This document shows positions 7,310 through 15,781 of a stretch of 29,784 bases of DNA, in pieces. The translations under genes and the position numbers were made by a program. Every line of letters starts with the position of its first letter. The first letter of the stretch is position 1. Where the stretch lies: assembly GCA_964490895.1 (NCBI GenBank), contig CAZBEI010000030.1:1-29784 (forward strand), read 5' to 3'. The notes beneath the pieces are model-generated. The model was not told the origin of the DNA and searched no databases. It saw only the letters and a list, made by a program, of their open reading frames with translations. The stretch comes from JACRAO01 sp964490895 (GTDB lineage Bacteria > Bdellovibrionota > UBA1018).

Positions 7310-7633
7310 CTACGTTTTGCACTGGTCCAAAAGCTTTTCTAGCTCTCCATTTTCGTGCATCTCTGTGACAATGTCACAACCCCCGACAAATTTTCCGGCA
7401 ATAAATATCTGAGGAACTGTGGGCCATTTTGTATATTCTTCCAGTGCTCCCCAGAGAGGGTCATCGGACAAAACATCAACTGCATAAATTCCCTTCACCC
7501 CTGCAGCTTTGAGGATCTCGCAAGCTCTTGCAGAAAAACCACACTGAGGAAACTCAGTCGTGCCTTTCATAAAAATAGTAACCGGATGGTCCTGAATGAG
7601 GGTTTCAATTTTTTTAATCAATGGATTTGACAT
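7310..7633 (-). CDS. grxD: Grx4-type monothiol glutaredoxin (CGFS)
   Basis: A 107-aa protein with the full family pattern: ETLIQDHPVTIFMKGTTEFP, CGFS active site (about 32-35), WPTVPQIFI with the cis-Pro, and GGCDIVTEMHENGEL for glutathione binding. CGFS glutaredoxins bind a [2Fe-2S] cluster with glutathione and hand clusters to apo-proteins; they pair physically with BolA proteins. Here bolA is immediately upstream (18-nt gap), fitting a BolA-Grx cluster-trafficking pair in the cytoplasm. Length is normal. It is the last protein gene of the ettA-clpA-bolA-grxD run. Confidence 0.95.
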   Translation of the reverse strand: MSNPLIKKIETLIQDHPVTIFMKGTTEFPQCGFSARACEILKAAGVKGIYAVDVLSDDPLWGALEEYTKWPTVPQIFIAGKFVGGCDIVTEMHENGELEKLLDQCKT

Positions 7634-7651
7634 AATAATATTCTTTCTTTT

Positions 7652-7885
7652 TTAATGTTTTGGGACATCTGTCTTCAAAGTTAAAGCATGAATCTCTCCT
7701 GAATCAATTTCCTGTTTCAGAAGATCATAAAGCATTCGGTGTCTCTCGAGAGTTATTTTTCCCTCAAACGCTGGAGAGGTAACGACAGCATGATAATGAT
7801 CCTGATGGCAAGTCGTATCGGTAACCTCTGCAAGAGTCCCTGGGGCAAGAGCTTCGATTTTATCTTTCAATTCAAGGCTAGTCAT
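7652..7885 (-). CDS. bolA: BolA/IbaG family protein
   Basis: A 77-aa protein with the BolA fold signature: an N-terminal helix, HQDHYHAVVTSPAFEGK, and the conserved RHRMLYDLLKQEI, then EIHALTLKT at the C-terminus. The size suits the short IbaG/BolA branch. A His in the GKxxxxRHR region and the loop His could co-ligate a [2Fe-2S] cluster with the CGFS glutaredoxin encoded just downstream. It lies 26 nt after the clpA stop and 18 nt before grxD, so co-expression is likely. Whether it is strictly BolA or IbaG cannot be settled from length alone. Confidence 0.92.
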   Translation of the reverse strand: MTSLELKDKIEALAPGTLAEVTDTTCHQDHYHAVVTSPAFEGKITLERHRMLYDLLKQEIDSGEIHALTLKTDVPKH

Positions 7886-7911
7886 GGATTGTCATCCTAG
7901 CAAAAAATACG

Positions 7912-10293
7912 CTAAAATCCAGTGGGAACTTTTCGACTCAGAACTTGTGTAGAAATAAACGAAGAAGCCTCAAAAGCGATTCCAGGCCCATTGGGTTCTG
8001 CCCTATCCTCATAATCAAACTCAAGATGGCCTTCTTTTAGGAAAACTTTGACTCTACCCCCCTGTTCTAAGCGACCAAATAAAATCTCTTCGGCCAGGGG
8101 TTTCTTGAGGTACTCCTCGATCACTCGAGACAATGGACGCGCACCCATTGAAATATCAAATCCCTTTTCTGCCAGCCACTCTCTCACCTCCACGCTCACA
8201 TCTATTTCGACTCCTTTCGACAAAAGCTGACTCTCCAGTTCAATGAGGTGCTTTCCTACAATTTGTCCAATTGTGAGCGGATCTAATCGATTAAAATGGA
8301 GAATCCCATCTAAACGGTTTCTAAACTCAGGGCTAAAAGTTTGCTCTACTGCTTTTTGAGAACGGCCGTGTGAGTAATCAGCATGATCAAATCCCAAGGT
8401 CCTTTTTTCGAGATCACGGGACCCTACATTCGAAGTCATGAGCAAAATCACATTTTTAAAGTCTGCTTTTCTTCCATTATTGTCTGTCAAAATTCCATGG
8501 TCCATGACTTGGAGTAGGAGATTCCAAATATCAGAATGGGATTTTTCGATCTCGTCTAAAAGCAGAACACAATATGGATTTTTTAAGACTCCTTCGGTGA
8601 GCAATCCCGCTTGTTCGTAACCGACATATCCTGGAGGAGCTCCAATGAGCCGAGAGAGCATGTGTTTTTCGTTGTATTCGCTCATGTCAAATCTCAGCAA
8701 TGGAATACTTAAGCAATGAGACAGCTGTTTGCTCAATTCCGTTTTCCCAACACCCGTAGGACCACAAAGCAAAAAACTACCCATCGGCTTATCCGGCGCT
8801 CGGAGTCCAGATCGGGAGAGCCGAATGGCCGTCGCCAGTTGTGCTACTGCATGGTCTTGACCAAAGAGAGCGAGTTTTAAATCTCTTTCCAGATTTCTAA
8901 GCTTCTCTTTATGACTTAGACTTACCGATTTGGAAGGGATCCTCGTGATTTGGACAATGATTTCTTCAATTTCGGCTGCATCAATGACCGTTGGTAAATC
9001 CTGCGAGCCGTCCTGATTGGAATTTCTTTGGTTTGCCCTGAAAATTTTAGTCTTCGCTCCTGCCTCGTCCATGACGTCAATGGCTTTGTCTGGCAACGAG
9101 CGATCTTTGATATGCGCCTGAGAGAGCTCCACAGCAGCTCGCAAAGCCGCCTGAGTGTACTGGACTTGGTGATGTTTTTCAAAATGGGATTTTATTCCGT
9201 TTAGAATTTTTACAGCTTCGTCAAGGCTCGGTTCCAAAACCTCAATTTTCTGAAACCTTCTCGCAAGGGCATGGTCTTTTTCAAAAATATTTCTGTATTC
9301 CTGATAAGTAGTTGAGCCTATGCACCGAATCTCTCCCGAAGCAAGCATGGGTTTGAGTAAATTGGCTGCATCTAGAGAGCCCCCACTCACCGCACCTGCT
9401 CCAATTAAATTGTGGATTTCGTCAATGAACAAAATGGGTTCTCCATTTCCTTTTTTTTGAGCCGTGGAGCTCAAAGACTCTAAAACTCGCTTAAAGCGTT
9501 GCTCAAAGTCTCCTCTAAATTTTGCGCCTGCTAAAAGACTGCCCAGATCGAGCGAATAAATCACGCACGAAGATAAAAGAGGAGGAACAGCACCCTCCAC
9601 AATTCGAGTGGCCAGGCCTTCGGCGAGGGCTGTCTTGCCAACTCCTGCTTCGCCAATGAGCAAGGGATTGTTTTTTTTTCTTCGACACAGAATCTGGAGC
9701 ATTCGATCCAGCTCATTTTGCCGGCCTACGAGTGGATCTATTCTTCCTTTTAGCGCACGATCATTCAAATTGATGGCATAAGCTGTGAGTGGATCGCTCG
9801 AAGCGTCCTTTTCGAATGCACTCAAAATTTCGTCTGTTTTAAGGGATGGGTCCGTATTTTTTTTCTGCCCATGACTTATAAAGTTGAGAACCCTCAAGCG
9901 CTCGATGCCCGCTTTCTGAATCAAACTTAGACCATAGGAGTCTTTTGCAAAAAATAAAGCCGCAAATAAATCCTGAGGGATGATTTCATTTTTTCCAGAA
10001 GATTGAACCTGAAATAAGGCCCTTTGGATTAACCTTTGCACACTCAAAGTGGCCACAGGGTGTTCCGCTCGGCCATCAGACCTCACAGCATGAGGGATTT
10101 CCTTTTTAATATAATCGTCTAATGCTTGTCTCAAATTTTTTGGATCAGCACCACAGGCCGACACGACTTCCTGAATTTCTTTTTCTTCTAATAAACTCCA
10201 AATGACATGCTCTAAAGTAAAATACTCATGCTCCTGCTCGATAGCAAAGCGAACAGATCGGTTGAGTACGATTTCAGTTCTTCGTCCAATCAT
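7912..10293 (-). CDS. clpA: ClpA, AAA+ unfoldase of the ClpAP protease
   Basis: 793 aa, ClpA-sized. It has an N-terminal double Clp_N repeat (about 1-145), AAA module 1 with Walker A GEAGVGKT (214-221) and Walker B LFIDEI (288-293), AAA module 2 with Walker A GPTGVGKT (511-518) and LLLDEIEKS (577-585), and a ClpP-docking loop TLGF (632-635). It unfolds substrates and feeds ClpP. The short spacer between the modules (no M-domain coiled coil) separates it from ClpB and ClpC. No clpS adaptor gene is next to it; upstream is ettA, 53 nt away, and downstream bolA. The C-terminal tail beyond the D2 domain is about 30 residues of unrecognised sequence. Confidence 0.96.
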   Translation of the reverse strand: MIGRRTEIVLNRSVRFAIEQEHEYFTLEHVIWSLLEEKEIQEVVSACGADPKNLRQALDDYIKKEIPHAVRSDGRAEHPVATLSVQRLIQRALFQVQSSGKNEIIPQDLFAALFFAKDSYGLSLIQKAGIERLRVLNFISHGQKKNTDPSLKTDEILSAFEKDASSDPLTAYAINLNDRALKGRIDPLVGRQNELDRMLQILCRRKKNNPLLIGEAGVGKTALAEGLATRIVEGAVPPLLSSCVIYSLDLGSLLAGAKFRGDFEQRFKRVLESLSSTAQKKGNGEPILFIDEIHNLIGAGAVSGGSLDAANLLKPMLASGEIRCIGSTTYQEYRNIFEKDHALARRFQKIEVLEPSLDEAVKILNGIKSHFEKHHQVQYTQAALRAAVELSQAHIKDRSLPDKAIDVMDEAGAKTKIFRANQRNSNQDGSQDLPTVIDAAEIEEIIVQITRIPSKSVSLSHKEKLRNLERDLKLALFGQDHAVAQLATAIRLSRSGLRAPDKPMGSFLLCGPTGVGKTELSKQLSHCLSIPLLRFDMSEYNEKHMLSRLIGAPPGYVGYEQAGLLTEGVLKNPYCVLLLDEIEKSHSDIWNLLLQVMDHGILTDNNGRKADFKNVILLMTSNVGSRDLEKRTLGFDHADYSHGRSQKAVEQTFSPEFRNRLDGILHFNRLDPLTIGQIVGKHLIELESQLLSKGVEIDVSVEVREWLAEKGFDISMGARPLSRVIEEYLKKPLAEEILFGRLEQGGRVKVFLKEGHLEFDYEDRAEPNGPGIAFEASSFISTQVLSRKVPTGF

Positions 10294-10346
10294 TGAGAGT
10301 CCCCAAGTCCTTCCAATGACTAGTCATGCCACAAATTATTAAATTT

Positions 10347-12029
10347 TCAAAGAGTGAGTTTTTTAAATTTTACTCGATGAGGCTGAATGGATTCTGGACC
10401 TAAACGTTTTTTCTTATCTTCCTCATAATCCTGAAAGTTCCCTTCGCACAAAATAACTCGGCTATCGCCCTCAAAAGCTAAGATATGGGTGCAAATTCGA
10501 TCTAAAAACCATCGGTCATGGCTCACCACAAGCGCACAGCCTGCAAAACTAAGAAGAGCTTCTTCGAGCGCCCTAAGCGTATTGACATCGAGGTCATTGG
10601 TTGGCTCATCTAAAAGCAAAACATTGCCCCCTGATTTTAAAATTTTTGCCAAGTGCACACGGTTTCTTTCGCCTCCAGAAAGGTTCCCTACTTTTTTTTG
10701 TTGGTCACTGCCAGTAAAATTAAACTTTGCACAATAAGCTCGAGAAGCGATTTCTCTGTTACCCAAAAGAATCGTCTCATTTTTTCCGTCTGAGATTTCT
10801 TCCCAAACAGTTTTATCGGGGTCTAGCACATCTCGCGATTGATCGACATAGGCCAATTTTACGGTATCTCCCACTCGAATGCTCCCACGGTCTGGTTTTT
10901 CCTGGTCAGTGATCAAACGGCATAGGGTGGTTTTTCCTGCTCCATTTCCACCAATAACCCCAACGATCGAAGCCGGTGGGATATTAAAAGAAAGGTCTTC
11001 GAACAAAACTTGATCTGCATATGCTTTTGCAATTTTATTTGCCTCAATGACCAAATTTCCTAACCGTGGACCTGAGGGAATATAGATTTCCATTTCTTCG
11101 ATTTTATCAGGACGATCTTCGGACAAAAGTTTTTCGTAAGCTCCAATTCGAGCTTTACTTTTAGCTTGCCTGGCCCTCGGACTCATCCGGATCCATTCCA
11201 GTTCCCGTTCTAATGACTTTTGTCTTTTGGTTTCTTGCTTTTCTTCTTGGGCAAGACGTTTTTGTTTTTGATCCAGCCAAGACGAGTAATTTCCCTGCCA
11301 GGGGATTCCATGCCCACGGTCTAGTTCTAAAATCCAGCCTGCAATATTGTCTAAAAAATACCGATCATGGGTGACTGCAACCACAGTGCCCTGATAATCT
11401 TTCAAAAACCTTTCTAGCCAGGCCACACTTTCTGCGTCTAAGTGGTTCGTAGGTTCATCGAGTAAAAGCAAATCCGGCTTTTGAAGCAAAAGTTTGCAAA
11501 GCGCCACGCGCCTTCGTTCTCCACCCGAAAGATTTTTTACCGTTGCCCCCGGCGGGGGGAGCCTTAAAGCATCCATGGCTACATCCAAAGTCCGGTCTAA
11601 ATCCCAGCCATTGGCATGTTCAATTTTCTCTTGAACCACGGCCTGCTCACTTAAGAGTTTTTCCATTTCGTCTGGATCGAGAGCCGGGTCCGAAAATTTT
11701 GCACCAATTTCTTCGAAACGCCTGAGGTAGGCAACCACCTCACCCATACCCTCTTGGACGTTTTCTTTTACTGTTTTGGAGTCATCCAAAATAGGCTCTT
11801 GGGCAAGATAGCCCACGCTCATCCCATCACCGAGCCAGGCCTCCCCACCAAAGTTTTTCTCAATCCCAGCCATAATTTTAAGGAGAGTAGATTTTCCAGA
11901 GCCATTGAGGCCTAAAACCCCGATTTTTGCACCATTAAAAAAAGAGAGATAGATATCTCTCAGGACCGGTTTGCCTGGAGGGTAAGTCTTGCTCACCCCT
12001 TTCATAGAAAAAATAAATTTTTGAGTCAT
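10347..12029 (-). CDS. ettA: EttA, energy-dependent translational throttle ATPase (ABC-F)
   Basis: 560 aa with two ABC domains: Walker A GLNGSGKST (40-48) with LSGGE (167-171) and DEPTNHLD (191-198), and GGNGAGKTT (360-368) with LSGGE and DEPTNDLD near 474-481. The linker (about 243-310) has the P-site tRNA-interacting character of EttA, including WIRMSPRARQAKSKARI, which is close to diagnostic. EttA binds the ribosomal E site and gates the first peptide bond according to the ATP/ADP ratio. It starts at ATG 12029; a TATAAA 7 nt before the ATG would give a leaderless transcript, but the -35 is poor. It heads the run with clpA, bolA and grxD and is divergent from the second ABC-F gene. Confidence 0.95.
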   Translation of the reverse strand: MTQKFIFSMKGVSKTYPPGKPVLRDIYLSFFNGAKIGVLGLNGSGKSTLLKIMAGIEKNFGGEAWLGDGMSVGYLAQEPILDDSKTVKENVQEGMGEVVAYLRRFEEIGAKFSDPALDPDEMEKLLSEQAVVQEKIEHANGWDLDRTLDVAMDALRLPPPGATVKNLSGGERRRVALCKLLLQKPDLLLLDEPTNHLDAESVAWLERFLKDYQGTVVAVTHDRYFLDNIAGWILELDRGHGIPWQGNYSSWLDQKQKRLAQEEKQETKRQKSLERELEWIRMSPRARQAKSKARIGAYEKLLSEDRPDKIEEMEIYIPSGPRLGNLVIEANKIAKAYADQVLFEDLSFNIPPASIVGVIGGNGAGKTTLCRLITDQEKPDRGSIRVGDTVKLAYVDQSRDVLDPDKTVWEEISDGKNETILLGNREIASRAYCAKFNFTGSDQQKKVGNLSGGERNRVHLAKILKSGGNVLLLDEPTNDLDVNTLRALEEALLSFAGCALVVSHDRWFLDRICTHILAFEGDSRVILCEGNFQDYEEDKKKRLGPESIQPHRVKFKKLTL

Positions 12030-12057
12030 GAGGGAGTTTATACCGGATTTTAACGGA

Positions 12058-12099
12058 AAATGCTAGGCTAGAAATGCTAAGCCAGAAATGCTAAAGTGA
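12058..12099 (+). repeat. Three 14-bp tandem repeats upstream of the ABC-F gene
   Basis: AAATGCTAGGCTAG, AAATGCTAAGCCAG and AAATGCTAAAGTGA follow each other without spacer and end 6 nt before the ATG at 12106. The invariant core is AAATGCTA. There is no clear SD for the gene, so these repeats occupy its ribosome-binding region. Confidence 0.8.
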
Positions 12100-12105
12100 C
12101 GAGCG

Positions 12106-13725
12106 ATGATTCATTTCAGTTCAATCACAAAACAATATGGCCAGAGCGTTCTCTATAAAGACGCCGATTTTCGAATCAATCCCAAAGATCGAATTGGGCT
12201 TGTGGGACCCAACGGGGCTGGCAAAACAACCCTTTTTCGAATCATCATAGGCGAAGAAAAAATTGACTCAGGATATGTGAGCATTTCGGATAAAACAGTG
12301 ATTGGATATTTTTCTCAGGATGTTGGAGAGATGCGAGGTTGCTCTGCCTTAGAAGAAGTTAAAGCTGGTGCGGGTCGAGTTTCTGAGTTAGCCAAAGAAA
12401 TCTCAGACATAGAAAAAAAATTGGAACGATCAGCTCACTCCCCTCTATCAGAAAAAGAGATGGAAACTCTCCTCAACCGTTATGGAGATGTGCAACTCGA
12501 GTTTGAACAAAGAGGAGGTTACGATCTCGATTCCAGAGCGAAGGAAATCTTAACCGGTCTTGGAATTGGCCCAGCAGACTATGATCGGCCTGTCGAAAGT
12601 TTTAGTGGTGGCTGGAAGATGAGAATTGCGCTTTCTAAAATCCTAGCACTCAAGCCCGATCTCCTCCTCATGGATGAGCCCACCAATCACTTAGACCTTG
12701 AATCGATTATTTGGGTTGAGCAGTGGCTCAAAAATTTTAAGGGCGCTCTCGTCATGACCTCACATGATCGAGAATTTATAAATAACCTAGTTTTCACTAT
12801 TGTAGAAGTGGCAAACAAAACAATCACATCTTATAGCGGGAACTATGATTTTTACGAAAGAGAAAAAGAAATTAGAAATAATCAGCTCCTTGCCTCTCAC
12901 AAAAAACAACAGGACATGTTGGCCAAAGAAGAAGAATTTATTTCACGATTTGCCGCTCGAGCATCCCATGCAGCACAAGTTCAATCGAGAGTAAAAAAGC
13001 TCGAAAAAATTGAGCGAATTGAAATTCCATCAGAACAAAAAACGGTAAAATTTGAATTCCCCATCCCCCCTCGAAGTGGAAATGACGTTGTAAAACTGGT
13101 AAATGCAGCCAAAGAGTGGGACCTACCCAATGGGGAAACTAAAAAAGTATTTCACGGCGTGAGTGGAATGGTAAAGCGCTTAGATCGCGTTGCCGTCGTG
13201 GGAGTAAACGGAGCCGGAAAATCTACACTTCTCAAATGTATCGCGGAAATGACAGACCCAACCCGAGGAGAAGTGACCTTAGGAGCCAATGTCAAATTAG
13301 GATATTTTAGTCAGCTTTCTTTGGAGGTTTTAAACCCAAATAAAACTTTGTTTGGCGAAATTCATGATCGAATCCCGGATGCCAGTATCGGGTTTGTTAG
13401 AAATCTCTTAGGTGCTTTTCTCTTTAGTGGAGATGACGTTTATAAAAAAGTCTCTATTTTGTCTGGCGGAGAAAAAAGTCGTCTAATCTTAGCGACTATT
13501 CTAGCCACACCGGTTAACTTTCTTCTCCTTGATGAACCCACCAATCACTTAGATATTAAAACAAGAGAAATTTTACTCACTGCGCTTCAAAACTTCGATG
13601 GAACCCTCATGCTTGTCAGCCATGACCGGCATTTTTTACGTCAAGTGAGCACCCGAGTGTTCGAAATAGGCCATGGAGAACTTCGAATATACGAGGGAGG
13701 CTACGCGGATTATTCTGAGCGATAG
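12106..13725 (+). CDS. ABC-F family ATPase (Uup/YbiT/YheS-like)
   Basis: 539 aa with two ABC cassettes: GPNGAGKT (34-41), FSGGW signature (166-170), MDEPTNHLD (189-197); second cassette GVNGAGKST (about 363-371), LSGGEKSR and LLDEPTNHLD. A charged interdomain linker of about 80 residues contains FISRFAARASHAAQVQSRVK, as in the ribosome-acting ABC-F proteins. There are no TM domains, so it is a soluble translation factor rather than a transporter. It lacks the C-terminal coiled-coil extension of Uup proper; YbiT or YheS-type is more likely, but the subfamily is not settled. It starts close to tandem repeats that may control its translation. Confidence 0.93.
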   Translation: MIHFSSITKQYGQSVLYKDADFRINPKDRIGLVGPNGAGKTTLFRIIIGEEKIDSGYVSISDKTVIGYFSQDVGEMRGCSALEEVKAGAGRVSELAKEISDIEKKLERSAHSPLSEKEMETLLNRYGDVQLEFEQRGGYDLDSRAKEILTGLGIGPADYDRPVESFSGGWKMRIALSKILALKPDLLLMDEPTNHLDLESIIWVEQWLKNFKGALVMTSHDREFINNLVFTIVEVANKTITSYSGNYDFYEREKEIRNNQLLASHKKQQDMLAKEEEFISRFAARASHAAQVQSRVKKLEKIERIEIPSEQKTVKFEFPIPPRSGNDVVKLVNAAKEWDLPNGETKKVFHGVSGMVKRLDRVAVVGVNGAGKSTLLKCIAEMTDPTRGEVTLGANVKLGYFSQLSLEVLNPNKTLFGEIHDRIPDASIGFVRNLLGAFLFSGDDVYKKVSILSGGEKSRLILATILATPVNFLLLDEPTNHLDIKTREILLTALQNFDGTLMLVSHDRHFLRQVSTRVFEIGHGELRIYEGGYADYSER

Positions 13726-13730
13726 TGGAC

Positions 13731-14057
13731 TTATTTCAAACCCAAAGCAATGGATAGAGATTTGCTCAAACCCTCTAAAGCTTCTTGAGAAAGTGAACCT
13801 ACAAAATGAGTGAGCCTTGATTTCTCAATACTGATGAGCTCGTCACAATGAATGGAGGAGTCTTTTTTTAAACCCTCCCTGGCCCCTACTAAAACCTGAG
13901 TCGAAAGCCCATCGCGTCGGGAGTAGATCGGCGCACAAATGACTGTTGAAAATTTTGAATCGAGCAAAATCTGTCTACTCACTACAACGAAAACTCTAAA
14001 GTTTTTTGGATCTACGGGGCTCCCTTTGTAAATACGGTAAAGTTCACCCCGCCTCAT
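13731..14057 (-). CDS. MazF/PemK-type mRNA interferase toxin
   Basis: A 108-aa protein with the MazF/PemK barrel pattern: MRRGELYRIYKGSPVDP (N-terminal RGELY), VFVVVSRQ, VICAPIYSRR, and a central SSIHCDELISIEKSRL (the D-x-I-x-x-I-x-K/R element of the family). Such toxins cut mRNA at short sequences. It overlaps its antitoxin gene by 4 nt (start ATG inside the antitoxin stop region), the classic antitoxin-first arrangement. It ends 5 nt from the convergent end of the ABC-F gene. Length is normal and no residue is obviously missing. Confidence 0.85.
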   Translation of the reverse strand: MRRGELYRIYKGSPVDPKNFRVFVVVSRQILLDSKFSTVICAPIYSRRDGLSTQVLVGAREGLKKDSSIHCDELISIEKSRLTHFVGSLSQEALEGLSKSLSIALGLK

Positions 14058-14281
14058 ATTTTTATTTGATACTCTAAAACATCCAAAGCTTCTTCGTTCA
14101 ATTCTTCTGATTTTGAATTTAAAATCTCTAAATCTAATCGGTCTCTTTGGATTCCGCTTAAGGTCTTGAAATAAAAAATCAAAGCTTGCTCTACAACCGT
14201 AGAGCGAGGTGGTTTTTTTGGAAGTTTATCAATCATTTTTAAAAGCTGCTCAGAAATACTAACAGACGTTTTGATCTTCAT
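14054..14281 (-). CDS. Ribbon-helix-helix antitoxin of the MazF module
   Basis: A 75-aa protein beginning MKIKTSVSISEQLLKMIDKL, which fits an RHH DNA-binding strand and first helix, followed by a second helix (STVVEQALIFYF) and an acidic C-terminus (DLEILNSKSEELNEEALDV) suited to wrapping the toxin. This is the MazE/CopG-like architecture: it neutralises MazF and represses its own operon. The toxin start overlaps the last codons by 4 nt. A palindrome lies directly upstream of its ATG. Confidence 0.8.
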   Translation of the reverse strand: MKIKTSVSISEQLLKMIDKLPKKPPRSTVVEQALIFYFKTLSGIQRDRLDLEILNSKSEELNEEALDVLEYQIKI

Positions 14282-14304
14282 ACTACTTTAATACTACCAA
14301 AGTA
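14281..14304 (-). promoter_or_regulatory. Likely autoregulatory operator of the MazF module
   Basis: Immediately upstream of the antitoxin ATG lies TACTTT (14284-14289) and AAAGTA (14299-14304), a 6-bp dyad with a 9-bp spacer, plus a direct repeat of TACTAC (14281-14286, 14292-14297). Short palindromes of this kind are bound by RHH antitoxins; the assignment is by position. Confidence 0.45.
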
Positions 14305-14328
14305 ACACCATCTGGTCAATCTAATTTT

Positions 14329-14408
14329 TTTAGGCTAAGTTCTTTTAGGCTAAACTTTTAACTCGGCACCCTAAATGTTTTAGACTAAAAAACCAAGATT
14401 TAGGCTGT
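14329..14408. repeat. Cluster of TTTAGGCTAA-like short repeats
   Basis: TTTAGGCTAA occurs at 14329-14338 and 14344-14353, TTTAGACTAA at 14379-14388 and TTTAGGCTGT at 14399-14408. CCTAAAT (14370-14376) also forms a dyad with ATTTAGG (14398-14404). The cluster fills the gap between the nadA stop and the antitoxin operon. It could be a regulatory region for the TA module or a hairpin ending nadA transcription. Confidence 0.5.
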
Positions 14409-14412
14409 GGAG

Positions 14413-15333
14413 CTACAATGACCACTCCAGCATTCGCTGCAAAGGAGCCCAGGCTTTGAGACGCAGTTCCTCTGGGATTGTGATTTGAGGCGTCTCATCT
14501 CGGAGGCAGCTATAAATTTTTTCTAATGTATTGAGCTTCATGAAGGGGCATTCGTTACATGCACAGGTATTATTTGGAGGAGCTGCAATGAACTTTTTGT
14601 GTGGGGCTTTTTTCTGCATTTGATGCAAAATCCCCTCTTCGGTTGCCACAATAAAAACCATTTCTGGGGCTTCGATAGTGTATTTTAAAAGCGCAGAGGT
14701 GCTCCCGATAAAATCAGCTCGTGCCAATAACGAAGGCTCACACTCCGGATGAGCAATGAGGTGTGCACCTGGATTTTGAACTTTAAGCGCGATGATTTTT
14801 CTCTCCGAGAAAGTCTCGTGCACAATGCAAGTCCCCTGCCAAAGCACAAGTTCTCTGCCAGTTTTTTTTGAAACATAGGCCCCTAGGTTTCGATCGGGTG
14901 CAAAAATCACTCCCCGATCTTTTGGAATGTGCTCTATGATTTTTACTGCATTAGAGCTCGTGCAAATCACATCACTTTGAGCCTTGATCGCAGCAGAGCA
15001 ATTGATGTACGAAACCACAAAGTGATCGGGATACTGAGACCTAAATTTTGCAAAAAGAGCAGGAGGACAACTGTCCGAAAGTGAACATCCTGCACGAAGA
15101 TCTGGCATCACTACTTTTTTCGCAGGATTCAAAATTTTTGCACCCTCAGCCATAAAATGCACTCCAGCAAAAACAATCAGGTCTGCCTTTGTGTCAGCAG
15201 CTCGGCGGGCAAGCTCCAAGCTATCACCTACAAAATCAGCACAGTCTTGAATGTCCCCCTCTTGGTAATAGTGAGCTAAAATAACCGCATTTTTTTCTTT
15301 TTTCAGGCGATCGATTTCTGCAAAGAAGTCCAT
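14413..15333 (-). CDS. nadA: Quinolinate synthase NadA
   Basis: NadA condenses iminoaspartate with DHAP to quinolinate for NAD synthesis, using a [4Fe-4S] cluster. The three cluster cysteines are visible in DLRAGCSLSDSCP, GTCIVHE and CACNECPFM (the last Cys of this motif), along with AHYYQEGDIQDCADFVGDSL at the N-terminus and HPECEP in the third domain. About 306 aa, family-sized. I start at ATG 15333 (MDFFAEIDR), with GGGGT upstream; an ATG at 15348 would add five residues (MLRGC) and is also possible. nadB and nadC are not nearby, so the gene stands alone between two TA modules. Confidence 0.95.
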   Translation of the reverse strand: MDFFAEIDRLKKEKNAVILAHYYQEGDIQDCADFVGDSLELARRAADTKADLIVFAGVHFMAEGAKILNPAKKVVMPDLRAGCSLSDSCPPALFAKFRSQYPDHFVVSYINCSAAIKAQSDVICTSSNAVKIIEHIPKDRGVIFAPDRNLGAYVSKKTGRELVLWQGTCIVHETFSERKIIALKVQNPGAHLIAHPECEPSLLARADFIGSTSALLKYTIEAPEMVFIVATEEGILHQMQKKAPHKKFIAAPPNNTCACNECPFMKLNTLEKIYSCLRDETPQITIPEELRLKAWAPLQRMLEWSL

Positions 15334-15461
15334 ACAACCCCGTAACATAACGCAAATTGCTCTTTTTTAAAGAAAATACTTATTGAGCCCTTAGCAGGAC
15401 ACTTTAGCTAAGCCACGACATTGAGCCCATAGAATGTTAAAAATAGAACTGGACAACAATC

Positions 15462-15504
15462 TGTACATATTGTACTATTAAACATAATTGTACTATATGT
15501 ACAA
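15462..15504 (+). promoter_or_regulatory. Double TGTACA-type operator of the Phd/YefM-RelE module
   Basis: Four GTAC cores lie at 15463, 15472, 15490 and 15499, forming two dyads (GTACA-TAT-TGTAC, and TTGTAC-TATAT-GTACAA) with centres 27 bp apart. Palindromes with a TGTACA core are the known YefM-YoeB operator in E. coli, and the module encoded just downstream has a YefM/Phd-type antitoxin. This agrees with autorepression. Confidence 0.7.
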
Positions 15505-15517
15505 AATGGAGGCTAAA

Positions 15518-15772
15518 ATGCGAAATTTATCGACAGCAAAAATAAGAAGTGAATTTTCAGAAATAGTAAATCAAGTTGCATACGGAAAAGAGCGAGTAGC
15601 TGTCACTCGCAATGGCAAGAGTCTGATTGCCCTAGTCCCCATCGAAGATATTGCTCTCTTAGAAGCTCTCGAAACAAAAATAGATATATCCGAAGCACAA
15701 GCCGCCCTAAAAGAAGCAAAAACCAAAGGAACTAAATCTTGGAACAAAATCAAAACAGAAAACAAACTCTAG
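15518..15772 (+). CDS. Phd/YefM-type antitoxin
   Basis: 84 aa from ATG 15518 (SD GGAGG, 5-nt spacer): MRNLSTAKIRSEFSEIVNQV, then RVAVTRNGKSLIALVPIEDI, the classic YefM/Phd N-terminal DNA-binding domain, followed by a helical acidic/basic tail that would bind the toxin. In-frame upstream starts (TTG 15488, ATG 15497) would lie inside the operator and lack an SD. It represses its own promoter at the GTAC dyads above and neutralises the RelE-type toxin encoded 9 nt downstream. Confidence 0.9.
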   Translation: MRNLSTAKIRSEFSEIVNQVAYGKERVAVTRNGKSLIALVPIEDIALLEALETKIDISEAQAALKEAKTKGTKSWNKIKTENKL

Positions 15773-15781
15773 AGGTTTTCG

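Noticed and set aside
7652..10346. A clpS gene near clpA
   Set aside because: The flanks of clpA hold bolA and 53 nt before ettA; no ClpS-like frame is seen.
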